Source: an uncultured Kocuria sp.
GTDB lineage: Bacteria; Actinomycetota; Actinomycetes; Actinomycetales; Micrococcaceae
Assembly: GCF_947500125.1 (NCBI RefSeq)
Contig: NZ_CANMRA010000011.1
Coordinates: 60,945-124,944, forward strand
Length of the DNA: 64,000 nucleotides
Direction of reading: 5' to 3'
A model generated the notes under the pieces. It was not told where the DNA came from, searched no databases, and worked only from the letters and a program-made list of their open reading frames with translations. A program made the translations under genes and the position numbers. Positions 19,716-27,685 of this stretch are shown one piece after another. Positions within the stretch are counted from its first letter, which is position 1; the number at the start of each line of letters is the position of its first letter.

Positions 19716-19814
19716 GGCAGCTCCTCGCTGGACGGGGCCGCGCGCAGGCGGCGGGACGCGCCCAGTCTACGGTGGCGTGCCCGGACCGACGGGTCGCCGG
19801 CCCTCCCGGGCACG

Positions 19815-19820
19815 TACACT
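19815..19820 (+). promoter_or_regulatory. -10 box of leaderless exchanger gene
   Basis: TACACT ends 7 nt before the ATG at 19828, so the mRNA probably begins at or near the start codon. No Shine-Dalgarno is visible between them. Confidence 0.6.
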
Positions 19821-19827
19821 CCTGCCC

Positions 19828-21051
19828 ATGGATCTCCTGGACGTGGGCCGGATCGTCGTCGGACTGGTGCTGCTGGTCCTGGGTGGGGAGCTCCTGGTGC
19901 GGGGGGCATCCGCGCTCGCCCGGCGGGTCGGGATCTCCTCCCTGGTGGTCGGGCTCACCGTGGTCTCGGCGGCCACCTCGGCGCCGGAGCTGGCCGTCAC
20001 TATCGGCGCCGTCCTGCGCGACGAGCCCGGTCTGGCCGTCGGCAACGTGGTCGGCAGCAACATCGTCAACGTCCTGCTCATCCTCGGCGCCTCCGCGGTG
20101 GTGCTCCCCCTGGCGGTCACCCAGCGCCTGGTGCGGCTGGACCTGCCCCTGGTGGTGGTGCTGTCGACCGGGCTGCTCCTGGTCTCGCTCGACGGGCGGA
20201 TCGGCGCGGTGGACGGAGTCCTCCTGTTCTCCGCGGTGGTGGTGCACACGGTGCTGACGGTCGTCGTCAGCCGGCGCGAGGCGGGGGCCCGCGCTCCGGC
20301 GGGGGTCCCTCCCGGAGACCGCGGGATCGCCGGGGACGCGGAGGCTTCGGCGGCTTCCGCGGCTTCCGCGGCTTCCGCGGCTTCCGCGGCTTCCGCGGCT
20401 TCCGCGGACAATGGGGCCGCCGGGGCTTCCGGGAGCGGCGGGGAGCCGCCCCCGGCCTCGGTCCTCCGCTCCGTGCTGCTCGTGGTGCTCGGCGTCGCCC
20501 TGCTGGTGGCCGGCGCGAGCCTGCTCGTCGACGGGGCCGTCAGCATCGCCACCTCGCTGGGCGTCAGCAGCCTCGTGGTCGGGCTGACCGTCGTGGCCGT
20601 CGGGACGTCCCTGCCCGAGCTGGCGACATCGATCATCGCGGTGCGCCGGGGGGAGCGCGACCTGGCCGTGGGCAACGTGGTCGGCAGCAACCTCTTCAAC
20701 ATCGGGGTGGTGCTCGGTCTGCCCGCCCTGATCTCCCGCGACGGGATCCCGGTGGCGGGCGCCGCGGTCGCCCTGGACATCCCGGTGATGCTGGCCGCGT
20801 CGGTGGCCCTCCTGCCGATCGCGTTCACGGGGTTCGCGGTGGCCCGCTGGGAGGGCGCCCTGTTCGTGGGGCTGTACGCCGCCTACACCGGCTACGTGGT
20901 CCTCGCGGCCACCGAGCACGACGCCCTCGAGGGGTTCACGGGGACCATGGCGTGGTTCGTCCTGCCGCTGATCGCCCTGACGCTGGCCGTCCTCACCGCC
21001 TACGAGCTCGGGCTGCGCCGGGGACGCCGGGATCCCGGCCGCTCGCCATGA
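19828..21051 (+). CDS. Calcium/sodium-type antiporter (CaCA family)
   Basis: A 407-residue exchanger of the YrbG/CaCA family with two inverted halves of about five helices. The alpha repeats are ATSAPELAVTIGAVLRDEPG followed by VGNVVGSNIVNVLLILG, and GTSLPELATSIIAVRRGERD followed by VGNVVGSNLFNIGVVLG. All key acidic and Asn residues are present. The central cytoplasmic loop is expanded by a perfect 9-nt tandem repeat coding Ala-Ser-Ala units (residues about 173-193). Translation is probably leaderless. The ion is inferred from the family. Confidence 0.93.
   Translation: MDLLDVGRIVVGLVLLVLGGELLVRGASALARRVGISSLVVGLTVVSAATSAPELAVTIGAVLRDEPGLAVGNVVGSNIVNVLLILGASAVVLPLAVTQRLVRLDLPLVVVLSTGLLLVSLDGRIGAVDGVLLFSAVVVHTVLTVVVSRREAGARAPAGVPPGDRGIAGDAEASAASAASAASAASAASAASADNGAAGASGSGGEPPPASVLRSVLLVVLGVALLVAGASLLVDGAVSIATSLGVSSLVVGLTVVAVGTSLPELATSIIAVRRGERDLAVGNVVGSNLFNIGVVLGLPALISRDGIPVAGAAVALDIPVMLAASVALLPIAFTGFAVARWEGALFVGLYAAYTGYVVLAATEHDALEGFTGTMAWFVLPLIALTLAVLTAYELGLRRGRRDPGRSP
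20344..20406 (+). repeat. 9-nt tandem repeat inside the exchanger loop
   Basis: Seven units: the first (GCTTCGGCG) varies and the next six (20353-20406) are identical copies of GCTTCCGCG. They keep the reading frame and encode repeated Ala-Ser-Ala in the loop between the two membrane halves. Confidence 0.95.
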
Positions 21052-21136
21052 GGTCTCCAGCCGCCGGCACCCCGGACGGACCGCGTCGGGGCGGGTGCCG
21101 GCGCGGAGGTCGGCACGAGGAGTGCCCGGGCACGAC

Positions 21137-21169
21137 AGAAGCCCGTGACCGGAGGGGTCACGGGCTTCT
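21137..21169. terminator. Terminator between exchanger gene and tRNA-Met
   Basis: A perfect 14-bp inverted repeat (AGAAGCCCGTGACC and its complement) with loop GGAGG lies 85 nt after the exchanger stop. It starts 5 nt beyond the 3' end of tRNA-Met, so it can serve both strands. Confidence 0.85.
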
Positions 21170-21174
21170 CGCCG

Positions 21175-21248
21175 TAGCGGTGGACGGGCTCGATCCGTCG
21201 ACCTCACGATTATGAGTCGTGCGCTCTAACCAGCTGAGCTACACCGCC
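21175..21248 (-). tRNA. metT: tRNA-Met (CAT anticodon, elongator type)
   Basis: The minus strand reads GGCGGTGTAGCTCAGCTGG at the 5' end, with anticodon loop CTCATAA on a 5-bp ACGA-type stem and T-loop GATCGAGCC. The first acceptor pair is G:U. Sequence closely resembles the actinobacterial elongator tRNA-Met; a lysidine-modified tRNA-Ile(CAT) is a less likely alternative. Confidence 0.92.
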
Positions 21249-21309
21249 AGAGGGATGGGACACCGCGGCTGACGGCCTTGACGGCCGAGCCACGGGATCT
21301 CATCACGAG

Positions 21310-21381
21310 AGCCCCGACCGGGAATCGATCCCGGGACCTCCATCTTACCAAGATGGCGCTCTACCACTGAGCTATCGGGGC
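21310..21381 (-). tRNA. thrT: tRNA-Thr (GGT anticodon)
   Basis: The minus strand reads GCCCCGATAGCTCAGTGGT at the 5' end, with acceptor GCCCCGA/TCGGGGC. The anticodon stem CCATC/GATGG carries loop TTGGTAA (anticodon GGT). The T-arm is CCGGGATCGATTCCCGG. It lies upstream of tRNA-Met on the same strand, the conserved thrT-metT order. Confidence 0.96.
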
Positions 21382-21771
21382 AACGACGAAGACTCTACCA
21401 GCAGGTTTCGGGAGAACCAAAATCGCCGGACCCCCTCCTCCGGAGACCCCGGAACCGTGCCGCAGCCCCTGGTCGCACGGGAGTTCCCGGCCCGGCGGAC
21501 CACCGGCGCTCAGTCGTCCAGGCCGCCGTCCCGGTCGTCGTCCCGGTCGTCGTCCCGGTCGTCGTCCCGATCGTCGTCGAGGTCCTCGTCCCCGTCGTCG
21601 TCCGGGGCGGGCTGCACGGGCAGCGGGACCTGGGCCGGAGGGGCGGGGCCGATGGCTGCTCGGCGGGCGGGACGGGCGCGGCAGGCTCCCCTGCGTCCCC
21701 GGCGCCCGCCTCCGGGGGGCCCCCGGCCGGTCAGAAGGGGCGCGCTCGTCAGACGTCCACGGCGTGCCGGT
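21382..21771. other. 390-bp gene-free interval with an Asp-rich coding remnant
   Basis: This interval separates tRNA-Thr from the alcohol dehydrogenase. On the minus strand a frame ending at TGA 21512-21510 would encode ...DDDRDDDRDDDRDGGLDD, but no credible start or ribosome site lies upstream. It looks like the 3' end of a decayed gene for an acidic protein. The tRNA-Thr promoter should lie at its left end (about 21385-21430). I see nothing else in it. Confidence 0.55.
21530..21601. repeat. 12-nt tandem repeat, six units
   Basis: Units of the form CCCGGTCGTCGT: three identical copies (21530-21565), then CCCGATCGTCGT, CGAGGTCCTCGT and CCCCGTCGTCGT. On the minus strand each encodes an Asp-rich tetrapeptide (Asp-Asp-Asp-Arg type). 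Confidence 0.9.
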
Positions 21772-22809
21772 CTAGAGCGCGGGGTCGATCATCGTCATGC
21801 CGGCGACCGTCGCCTGGTCGAACACCGGCAGCAGCGCCGCTGCTTCCTCGAGTCCGATGGTGCGCTCGACGAGCCTCTCGGGCTGCAGGGCGCCCTGCTC
21901 GATGAGCGACATCATGGCCGGATAGTCGGCCGCCGCCATGCCGTGGCTGCCGAGCAGGTCGAGCTCCCAGCCGATGACCCGGGCCATCGGCACCCGCGGG
22001 TGGCCGTCGACCGGCGGCAGCAGGCCGATCTGGACGTGGCGTCCTCGCCGGCGAAGGCTGAGGACGGCATCGGCGCAGGTTCGTTCGCTGCCCACGGCGT
22101 CGACGGAGACGTGGCTGCCGCCGCCGGTGAGGTCGGCGACGGCCCCGGGGATGTCGGTCCCGTCCGCGCACAGCGTGTGCTCGGCGCCGAGCTCACGGGC
22201 GGTGGTCAGCGCCTCCGGGTTGCGGTCGACCGCGATCACCCGCCCGCCCAGTGCCCGGGCGATCATCACCGCGCTGAGTCCGACGCCGCCGGCGCCGATC
22301 ACGGTCACCCACTCTCCCGCGGTGACGTTCGCCCGGGCGGCCAGGGCCCGGTACGCCGTGGCGAACCGGCACCCGAGCGCGGCCGCGGTGGCGAGGTCCA
22401 CGTGCTCGGGGACGGCGACGAGGTTCGTGTCGGCCCCGTGCAGGGCGACGTACTCCGCGAAGGAGCCCCAGTGGGTGAACCCTGGTTGTTCCTGATCGGG
22501 ACAGACCTGGGCCTCGCTGGCGCGGCACCACTCGCACCGGCCGCAGCCGCAGACGAACGGGACGGTCACCCGGTCGCCGGCCCTCCACCGGTGCACCCCC
22601 GCGCCCACCGCCGCGATCACCCCGGCGAGCTCGTGCCCGGGGACGTGGGGCAGCACGATCTCGTCGTGCCCGGCCCAGGCATGCCAGTCGCTGCGGCACA
22701 TCCCCGTGGCCTTCACATGGACGACCACCCCGCCGGGCGGTGCCGTGGGCACCGCCACGTCTCGGACCTCGGGCCGGACTCCGACCGCATCGACCACCAC
22801 TGCGCGCAT
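21772..22809 (-). CDS. Zinc-dependent alcohol dehydrogenase
   Basis: A 345-residue medium-chain dehydrogenase. The catalytic zinc ligands are Cys/Asp in TGMCRSDWHAWAGHDE and His-Glu in HVPGHELAGVIAAVGAG. The structural zinc site is the four-Cys cluster CGCGRCEWCRASEAQVC. A Rossmann loop VTVIGAGGVGLSAVMIARAL binds NAD(P). The family oxidises or reduces alcohols and aldehydes; the substrate cannot be told. It starts at ATG 22809 and stands apart from neighbours by 100-400 nt, at the left end of the accessory region. Confidence 0.92.
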   Translation of the reverse strand: MRAVVVDAVGVRPEVRDVAVPTAPPGGVVVHVKATGMCRSDWHAWAGHDEIVLPHVPGHELAGVIAAVGAGVHRWRAGDRVTVPFVCGCGRCEWCRASEAQVCPDQEQPGFTHWGSFAEYVALHGADTNLVAVPEHVDLATAAALGCRFATAYRALAARANVTAGEWVTVIGAGGVGLSAVMIARALGGRVIAVDRNPEALTTARELGAEHTLCADGTDIPGAVADLTGGGSHVSVDAVGSERTCADAVLSLRRRGRHVQIGLLPPVDGHPRVPMARVIGWELDLLGSHGMAAADYPAMMSLIEQGALQPERLVERTIGLEEAAALLPVFDQATVAGMTMIDPAL

Positions 22810-22930
22810 GCACCCACTCTCCCACGGCTGTGCGCCGCGGCCCCGTCACGCTCGGCGAGGACGAACCGGCCCGGCCCCATCTCCCCGGCGGTCCGGGGGC
22901 TCGTCCCCGTGGCGTCGGAGGCGGTGGTGA

Positions 22931-23227
22931 TCAGGCGGCCTGGTAGGTGAGGCAGTCGGCCTCGTCGGCGCCGGCGCCGATCTTCACGTCGTGGGCGGTG
23001 CACATGAGGTGCGAGTTGTGCACGCACTCGGAGCGCTGGCAGGCGCCCACCTCGGCGTGGACGGTGGGCAGACCGCCGTCGGCGCCCAGCGAGATGAACG
23101 TCCCGCACTGGGCGTGCCCGGAGGATCCGGTCACGGTGATCGCGTGGGCGCTGCACTCGTGGTCGTGGTTGAACGAGCACTGCCCCACGGTGCAGTCGGA
23201 GACGGGAACGAACTCGGTGGTGGCCAT
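22931..23227 (-). CDS. DUF1540 tandem Cys-rich protein
   Basis: A 98-residue protein with two copies of the DUF1540 motif, each with four Cys and conserved His. These are CTVGQCSFNHDHECSAHAI (about residues 12-30, with a fourth Cys near 40) and CQRSECVHNSHLMCTAHDVK with a final Cys near residue 93. Such spacing suggests metal binding, but no function is established. The start is set by AGGAGG 7 nt before ATG 23227; an in-frame ATG at 23338 has no such support. Confidence 0.88.
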   Translation of the reverse strand: MATTEFVPVSDCTVGQCSFNHDHECSAHAITVTGSSGHAQCGTFISLGADGGLPTVHAEVGACQRSECVHNSHLMCTAHDVKIGAGADEADCLTYQAA

Positions 23228-23340
23228 GACATGTCCTCCTGGGATGTCCACGAGGCCGGGCCGGCGGCTGCGGTCTCTTCGTTCTTCCAGGATGCGCCTG
23301 ACCTGGGACCATGGATAGCGCATTTTTTCGTGCCCCAATT

Positions 23341-23381
23341 CACCCCGCCTCGTCGCGTGGCCTTCGGCCGCGGGCGGGGTG
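23341..23381 (-). terminator. Candidate terminator of the fepDGC operon
   Basis: CACCCCGCC at 23341 pairs with GGCGGGGTG at 23373-23381, with a second small GC hairpin (GGCC..GGCC) inside. It begins 9 nt after the fepC stop codon. There is no U tract. Confidence 0.5.
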
Positions 23382-23389
23382 TGGGCCGC

Positions 23390-24208
23390 TCAGCCGGTCG
23401 CGGAGATCCGGGCCAGGGGGATCACGTGGGGGCGGCCGGTGAGCGGTTCGGGCACGATGCGCGCGCGCAGCCCGAAGACCTCGGCGAGCAGCTCCTCGGT
23501 GACCACCTCCTCGGGTGTCCCCCGGGCGACGATGTGCCCGGCGGTCATGGCCACGATGTGGTCGGAGAACCGCGCGGCCAGGGAGACGTCGTGCAGCACC
23601 ATCACCACGGTGCGGCCCAGGTCCCGGTTGAGGCGGTGGATCAGCTCGAGGATCTCCACCTGGTGGGCCAGGTCCAGATAGGTGGTGGGCTCGTCCAGCA
23701 GCACGATGTCGGTGTCCTGGACCAGGGTCATGGAGATCCAGGCCCGCTGGCTCTGGCCGCCCGAGAGCTCGTCGACCGGGGTGTCGGCGAACCCGGTGAT
23801 GCCGGTGGCCTCCAGCGCCCGGTGCACGGCGTGCTCGTCGGCGTGGGAGAACTGCTGGTACCAGCGCTGCCGGGGGTGCCGGCCCCGGGAGACGAGGTCG
23901 GCCACGGTCAGGCCCTCCGGGGCGGTGTGGGCCTGGGGCAGCAGAGCCATCTGCTGGGCGACGCGCCGGGTGGGCCACCGGGTGAGGGGCACACCGTCCA
24001 GGGTGACGGCGCCGTGCAACGGGCGCAGCAGGCGGGCGAAGCCGCGCAGCAGCGTGGACTTCCCGCACCCGTTGGGACCGATGATCGTGGTGATGTCCCC
24101 GTCGGGGACCGCCAGGGACAGGTCCTCGACGACGGTGTTCCCGTCGTAGCCCAGGGACAGCTCCCGGGCCTGGAGCCGGCTGGTGCCGGTGCGGGTCGGT
24201 GAGCTCAT
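23390..24208 (-). CDS. fepC: Ferric-siderophore ABC transporter ATPase (FepC-like)
   Basis: A 272-residue cytoplasmic ATPase of the iron-siderophore importer. Walker A is IIGPNGCGKSTLLRGF, the signature is VDELSGGQSQRAWI, and Walker B is DIVLLDEPTTYLDLAHQVEI. The H-loop is MVLHDVSLAARFSD. DEPTTYLDL and the start QARELSLGYDG are typical of the FepC/FhuC group. It is last in a tightly overlapping operon: ATG 24208 overlaps the fepG stop by 4 nt. Substrate is inferred as a ferric siderophore from family and from the iron box upstream of the operon. Confidence 0.94.
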   Translation of the reverse strand: MSSPTRTGTSRLQARELSLGYDGNTVVEDLSLAVPDGDITTIIGPNGCGKSTLLRGFARLLRPLHGAVTLDGVPLTRWPTRRVAQQMALLPQAHTAPEGLTVADLVSRGRHPRQRWYQQFSHADEHAVHRALEATGITGFADTPVDELSGGQSQRAWISMTLVQDTDIVLLDEPTTYLDLAHQVEILELIHRLNRDLGRTVVMVLHDVSLAARFSDHIVAMTAGHIVARGTPEEVVTEELLAEVFGLRARIVPEPLTGRPHVIPLARISATG

Positions 24209-25359
24209 CGGGGTCTCCGTTGGGATCGGGTCACGAGGTAGATCAGGTACGGGGCGCCCAGCACGGCGGTGGCCACCCCCACGGGCAGCGGGGTGGCCAG
24301 CAGGTTGGCGGCGGCGGTGTCGGCCACCAGCACGAACACCGCCCCGGTGAGTGCCGAGACCGTCACCGGGGGCACGGGGCTGCGGGTGAGCAGCCGGGCG
24401 ATCTGCGGCGCGGCCAGGGCCACGAACACCAGCGGGCCGCCCACGACGGTGGCGACCGCGGCCAGCAGCACCGCCAGGCTCAGGGCCACCACCCGGATCA
24501 GCCCCAGGCGCAGGCCCAGCCCGATGGCGGTGTCCTCGTCCAGGGCTGCCGGCAGCAGCCACCGTCCGGACAGCACCGCAGCCCCCAGCAACAGGACCGC
24601 GACGGCAGCCATGGGGCGCACGAGAGCCCAGTCCTTGCCGTTGAGCGAGCCCATCATCCAGGTCAGCGCCTGGGCGGCACTGGTGACGTCGCCCAGGGTG
24701 AGCATCCAGGTGGTGAGCGCGGTGGCGAACCCGGAGATCCCCAGGCCCACCAGGACCAGCCGGTAGCTGTCGATCCCGTTGCGGTAGGCCAACAGGTAGG
24801 CGGCCACCCCGCTGACCAGTCCGGCGGTGAAGGCCGCCGCGGGCATCCCCACGGTTGCGGCCAGCCCGCTGAGTCCGGCGGCCCCGCCGTCGGCCAGGAT
24901 CAGCACGGCCACCGCCCCGGCCGAGGCTCCGGCGGTCACCCCGAGGATGTCGGGGCTGGCCAGGGGGTTGCGGGCGACGGTCTGGGTGATGGCGCCGGCG
25001 GCGGCCAGGCAGGTTCCGACCAGGATCGCGGCGACCATGCGCGGGGCCCGGAACTCGGTGACCGCCAGGTGCACGGAGGCCTCCGTGGCGCCGCCGGTCA
25101 GGGCCGCCAGCACGTGCGAGTACGGGATGAGGGTGCCGCCGAAGGCCAGGTGGACGGCTGCGGTCGCGGCCACGGCCAGCAGCAGCAGGAACCCGACCAG
25201 CAGGGACCGGGGGTGGAACCGGATCGAGACGGGCCCGGCCCGCAGAGCCCGCACCGAGCGGAACGCGCCCGCCACCGGTGGCCCGGTGGTGGTGGGGGCG
25301 GCGTCGTCACCGGATCTGCGTCCGGTTTCGGCGAGGTGGGTGCTGGGGGTCGGGGTCAT
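24205..25359 (-). CDS. fepG: Iron-siderophore permease, FecCD family (FepG-like)
   Basis: A 384-residue FecCD-type permease with a polar N-terminus of about 50 residues and about ten helices. Family marks are FRAPRMVAAILVGTCLAAAG, NPLASPDILGVTAGASAGAV and the coupling/cytoplasmic segment FVALAAPQIARLLTR. It pairs with the FepD-like permease and FepC ATPase. ATG 25359 overlaps the fepD stop (ATGA). The substrate is not determined by sequence. Confidence 0.93.
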   Translation of the reverse strand: MTPTPSTHLAETGRRSGDDAAPTTTGPPVAGAFRSVRALRAGPVSIRFHPRSLLVGFLLLLAVAATAAVHLAFGGTLIPYSHVLAALTGGATEASVHLAVTEFRAPRMVAAILVGTCLAAAGAITQTVARNPLASPDILGVTAGASAGAVAVLILADGGAAGLSGLAATVGMPAAAFTAGLVSGVAAYLLAYRNGIDSYRLVLVGLGISGFATALTTWMLTLGDVTSAAQALTWMMGSLNGKDWALVRPMAAVAVLLLGAAVLSGRWLLPAALDEDTAIGLGLRLGLIRVVALSLAVLLAAVATVVGGPLVFVALAAPQIARLLTRSPVPPVTVSALTGAVFVLVADTAAANLLATPLPVGVATAVLGAPYLIYLVTRSQRRPR

Positions 25360-26402
25360 ACGGTGGCCAGTTTCTTCCGCCGGGCGAGGTGGACGAAGAA
25401 CGGGGCCCCCACCGCGGCCAGGACCACCCCGACCGACAGTTCGCCCGGACGAGCGATGACGCGCCCGGCGGTGTCCGCCAGAAGGAGCAGCACCGCACCG
25501 GCCAGGGCGCCGGCCGGGACGAGCCACCGGTAGTCGGCACCGACCATCGCCCGGGCCAGGTGCGGGACGAGCAGCCCGGCGAAGGCGATCGGCCCGGCCA
25601 GGGTGACCGCGGCCCCGGCCAGCAGGGTGATCGCCGCGATCCCGGTCGCCCGGCCCCCCAGCAGCGAGACGCCGAGGGAACGGGCGGTGTCCTCCCCCAG
25701 GGACAGGGCGTTCAGGGCCCCGATGTTGAGCACGGCCAGCACCAGCCCCAGCGCGAGGAAGGGGCCGAGGATCTCCAGGGAGCCGTTGCGGACGGCCACC
25801 GAGCCGACCTGCCAGAAGCGCAGGGTGTCCAGGGCCTGGTCGTCGAGCAGCACGATCCCCGACACGAGCCCCGTGCACAGGGCGCTGACGGCGGCGCCGG
25901 CCAGGACCAGGGTGATCGGGGTGGCCCCGTGGCGGGCGGCGGAGCCGATGAGGAAGACCACCACCACCGCTGCCAGCGCTCCGGCGAAGGCCAGCAGCGC
26001 CTGGGTCAGCGGGGCTCCGGTCCCCACCAGGGCGGTGACGGCGACGATCGCCAGGGCCGCCCCCTGGTTGATGCCCAGCAGACCCGGATCGGCGATCGGA
26101 TTGCGGGTGTGGCCTTGGACCAGCACCCCGGCCACCCCCAGGGACACCCCGACCACCACCGCGGTGACCGTGCGCGGCCACCGCAGTTCCCGGATGGTCA
26201 CGTCCATCACCGTTCCCGAGGGAGTGACCATGGCATGCCACGCCTCGGCAAGGGTGGAGGGCCGCCCGCCGATGCACACGCTCAGGGCCGCCGCCACCAG
26301 CACGGCCACGAGGCCGAGCACCAGCCACCGCGTCCGTCCCGGGCGCCGTGCCGGAGGTGGAACGGATGCAGGGGCCGGCGAAGGCGCCAGGGAGTGGGCC
26401 AT
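25356..26402 (-). CDS. fepD: Iron-siderophore permease, FecCD family (FepD-like)
   Basis: A 348-residue permease, first gene of the minus-strand iron operon. Landmarks are LRWPRTVTAVVVGVSLGVAG, HTRNPIADPGLLGINQGAAL and FAGLLVPHLARAMVGADYRW, all normal for FecCD proteins. GGAGGTGGC precedes the ATG. The 144-nt divergent region between it and fepB holds a DtxR/IdeR box and a second palindrome closer to fepD, so expression should be repressed by iron. Confidence 0.93.
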   Translation of the reverse strand: MAHSLAPSPAPASVPPPARRPGRTRWLVLGLVAVLVAAALSVCIGGRPSTLAEAWHAMVTPSGTVMDVTIRELRWPRTVTAVVVGVSLGVAGVLVQGHTRNPIADPGLLGINQGAALAIVAVTALVGTGAPLTQALLAFAGALAAVVVVFLIGSAARHGATPITLVLAGAAVSALCTGLVSGIVLLDDQALDTLRFWQVGSVAVRNGSLEILGPFLALGLVLAVLNIGALNALSLGEDTARSLGVSLLGGRATGIAAITLLAGAAVTLAGPIAFAGLLVPHLARAMVGADYRWLVPAGALAGAVLLLLADTAGRVIARPGELSVGVVLAAVGAPFFVHLARRKKLATV

Positions 26403-26427
26403 GCCACCTCCATCGGATCGATCGGGA

Positions 26428-26451
26428 TTAGAACAGGGAAGTGTTCGCTAA
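26428..26451. promoter_or_regulatory. Imperfect palindrome upstream of fepD
   Basis: TTAGAACA, six bases, then TGTTCGCTAA: the arms are complementary with a single-base bulge. The inner GAACA-N6-TGTTC is perfect. It is 26 nt upstream of the fepD ATG, where an operator or promoter element would sit. It does not match the iron-box core, so a second regulator is possible. Confidence 0.45.
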
Positions 26452-26486
26452 TGTCCATGGGACTGCTACAGTCTGCCACAGCGAGG

Positions 26487-26505
26487 TGAGGTAAGCCTCA
26501 CCTCA
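26487..26505. promoter_or_regulatory. DtxR/IdeR iron box in the fepD-fepB intergenic region
   Basis: TGAGGTAAGCCTCACCTCA matches 15 of 19 positions of the DtxR/IdeR consensus TTAGGTTAGCCTAACCTAA, and flanking bases extend the symmetry (AGGTGAGG..CCTCACCT). It is 42 nt before the fepB ATG and about 85 nt before fepD, so one Fe(II)-loaded repressor could silence both directions. Confidence 0.85.
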
Positions 26506-26546
26506 CCTGCTCTCCCACGATCCGCTCGACCGAAAGCCAGCCACCC

Positions 26547-27563
26547 ATGACCTGCGCGAAGACTCTCTCCGCGGCCGCCCTTGGCCTGTCCCTGTTCGCC
26601 CTCACCGCCTGTGGCCCCACGGCCGGGTCCGGCCCCGGTGCGACCTCCGCCTCCGCCCCGGCCGCTTCCGGGGAAGCCGCCGGATACCCCCTGACGATGA
26701 CCCACGCCATGGGCGGGACGACCATCGAGTCCCAGCCCCAGCGCGTGGTCGCACTGGATCCCAGCTACGTCGATGCCGCCCTGCTGCTGGATGCCGAACT
26801 GGTCGGCTACGCCGAGTACCGCCAGAACCCGGAGGACCCGTTCGCCGACTACCTGGGTGACGTGTCCGAGCAGACGGCCGAGGCCGTGAACGTCGGCACC
26901 ATCGCCGAACCGAACCTGGAGCAGATCGCCGGGCTGGAACCGGACCTCATCGTCTCGGCCAAGGTCCGCCAGGAGGCCCTCTACCCGCAGCTGGAGAAGA
27001 TCGCCCCCACGGTGTTCTCCGAGTCCACCGGGCCCACCTGGAAGGAGAACGTGGTCCTCCTCGGGGAGGCGCTGGGCAAGCAGGAGCAGGCGGAGCAGGA
27101 GGTCGCCGACTACGAGGCCCGCGCCGCCGCGGTGGGCGAGGCGATCCTGGCGCAGGACCCCGAGGCCACCTGCTCCTTGCTGCGCTTCGCCGGGGAGGAC
27201 ACCGCGCGCCTGTACTCCTCGGACTCCTTCATCGGCGAGATCATGGCCGACATGGGCATCCCCCGCCCCGACGGTGCACCCGACACCACCGAGAGCATCT
27301 TCGTGCCCCTGTCCCAGGAGCAGATCCTGGAGGCGGACGCGAACCTGGTCATGGTCAGCACCTGGGCCCCGGACGGCGCCGAGGGCGAGGCCTCCCGGGA
27401 GCAGGAGGAACGCTTCACCACCAACCCGCTCTGGGACCGGCTCGAGGGCGAGGTCCTGCCGGTCGACGACGAGACCTTCGTGGCCTCCGTGAGCATCCAG
27501 GGCGCCCATGCCGTGATCACGCAGCTGGCCGAGCACTACGGGGTCGACCCGCAGCTGTCCTGA
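26547..27563 (+). CDS. fepB: Ferric-siderophore-binding lipoprotein (FepB-like)
   Basis: A 338-residue extracytoplasmic receptor. A signal peptide ends in the lipobox LTAC (Cys22), followed by a Gly/Ser/Ala linker. The mature class III binding fold is marked by QPQRVVALDPSYVDAALLLD, EPNLEQIAGLEPDLIVSAKV and KIAPTVFSESTGPTWKENVV. It delivers a siderophore to FepDGC, encoded divergently. The shared intergenic iron box should control it. The ligand is unknown. Confidence 0.93.
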   Translation: MTCAKTLSAAALGLSLFALTACGPTAGSGPGATSASAPAASGEAAGYPLTMTHAMGGTTIESQPQRVVALDPSYVDAALLLDAELVGYAEYRQNPEDPFADYLGDVSEQTAEAVNVGTIAEPNLEQIAGLEPDLIVSAKVRQEALYPQLEKIAPTVFSESTGPTWKENVVLLGEALGKQEQAEQEVADYEARAAAVGEAILAQDPEATCSLLRFAGEDTARLYSSDSFIGEIMADMGIPRPDGAPDTTESIFVPLSQEQILEADANLVMVSTWAPDGAEGEASREQEERFTTNPLWDRLEGEVLPVDDETFVASVSIQGAHAVITQLAEHYGVDPQLS

Positions 27564-27685
27564 TCCTGTCCGCCCGGATGCGGCTGAGCGGCAGCCGGGG
27601 TGCGCCGGCCCTCGCCACCCGGCGCGCCCTCGCTGTCGTTCAGCCGCGGCTGCGGCCGCCAAGAGGCCTACCGAAGGGAGCCACC

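Noticed and set aside
21310..21381. tRNA-Thr as an integration site with an att repeat
   Set aside because: No copy of the tRNA 3' end was found in the accessory region, and that region lies on the tRNA's 5' side; no integrase is present.
20344..21601. Tandem repeats as possible CRISPR arrays
   Set aside because: Units are 9 or 12 nt with no spacers and no cas genes.
23228..23338. An upstream in-frame ATG (23,338) for the DUF1540 protein
   Set aside because: The extra 37 residues resemble no family and AGGAGG is correctly placed only for ATG 23,227.
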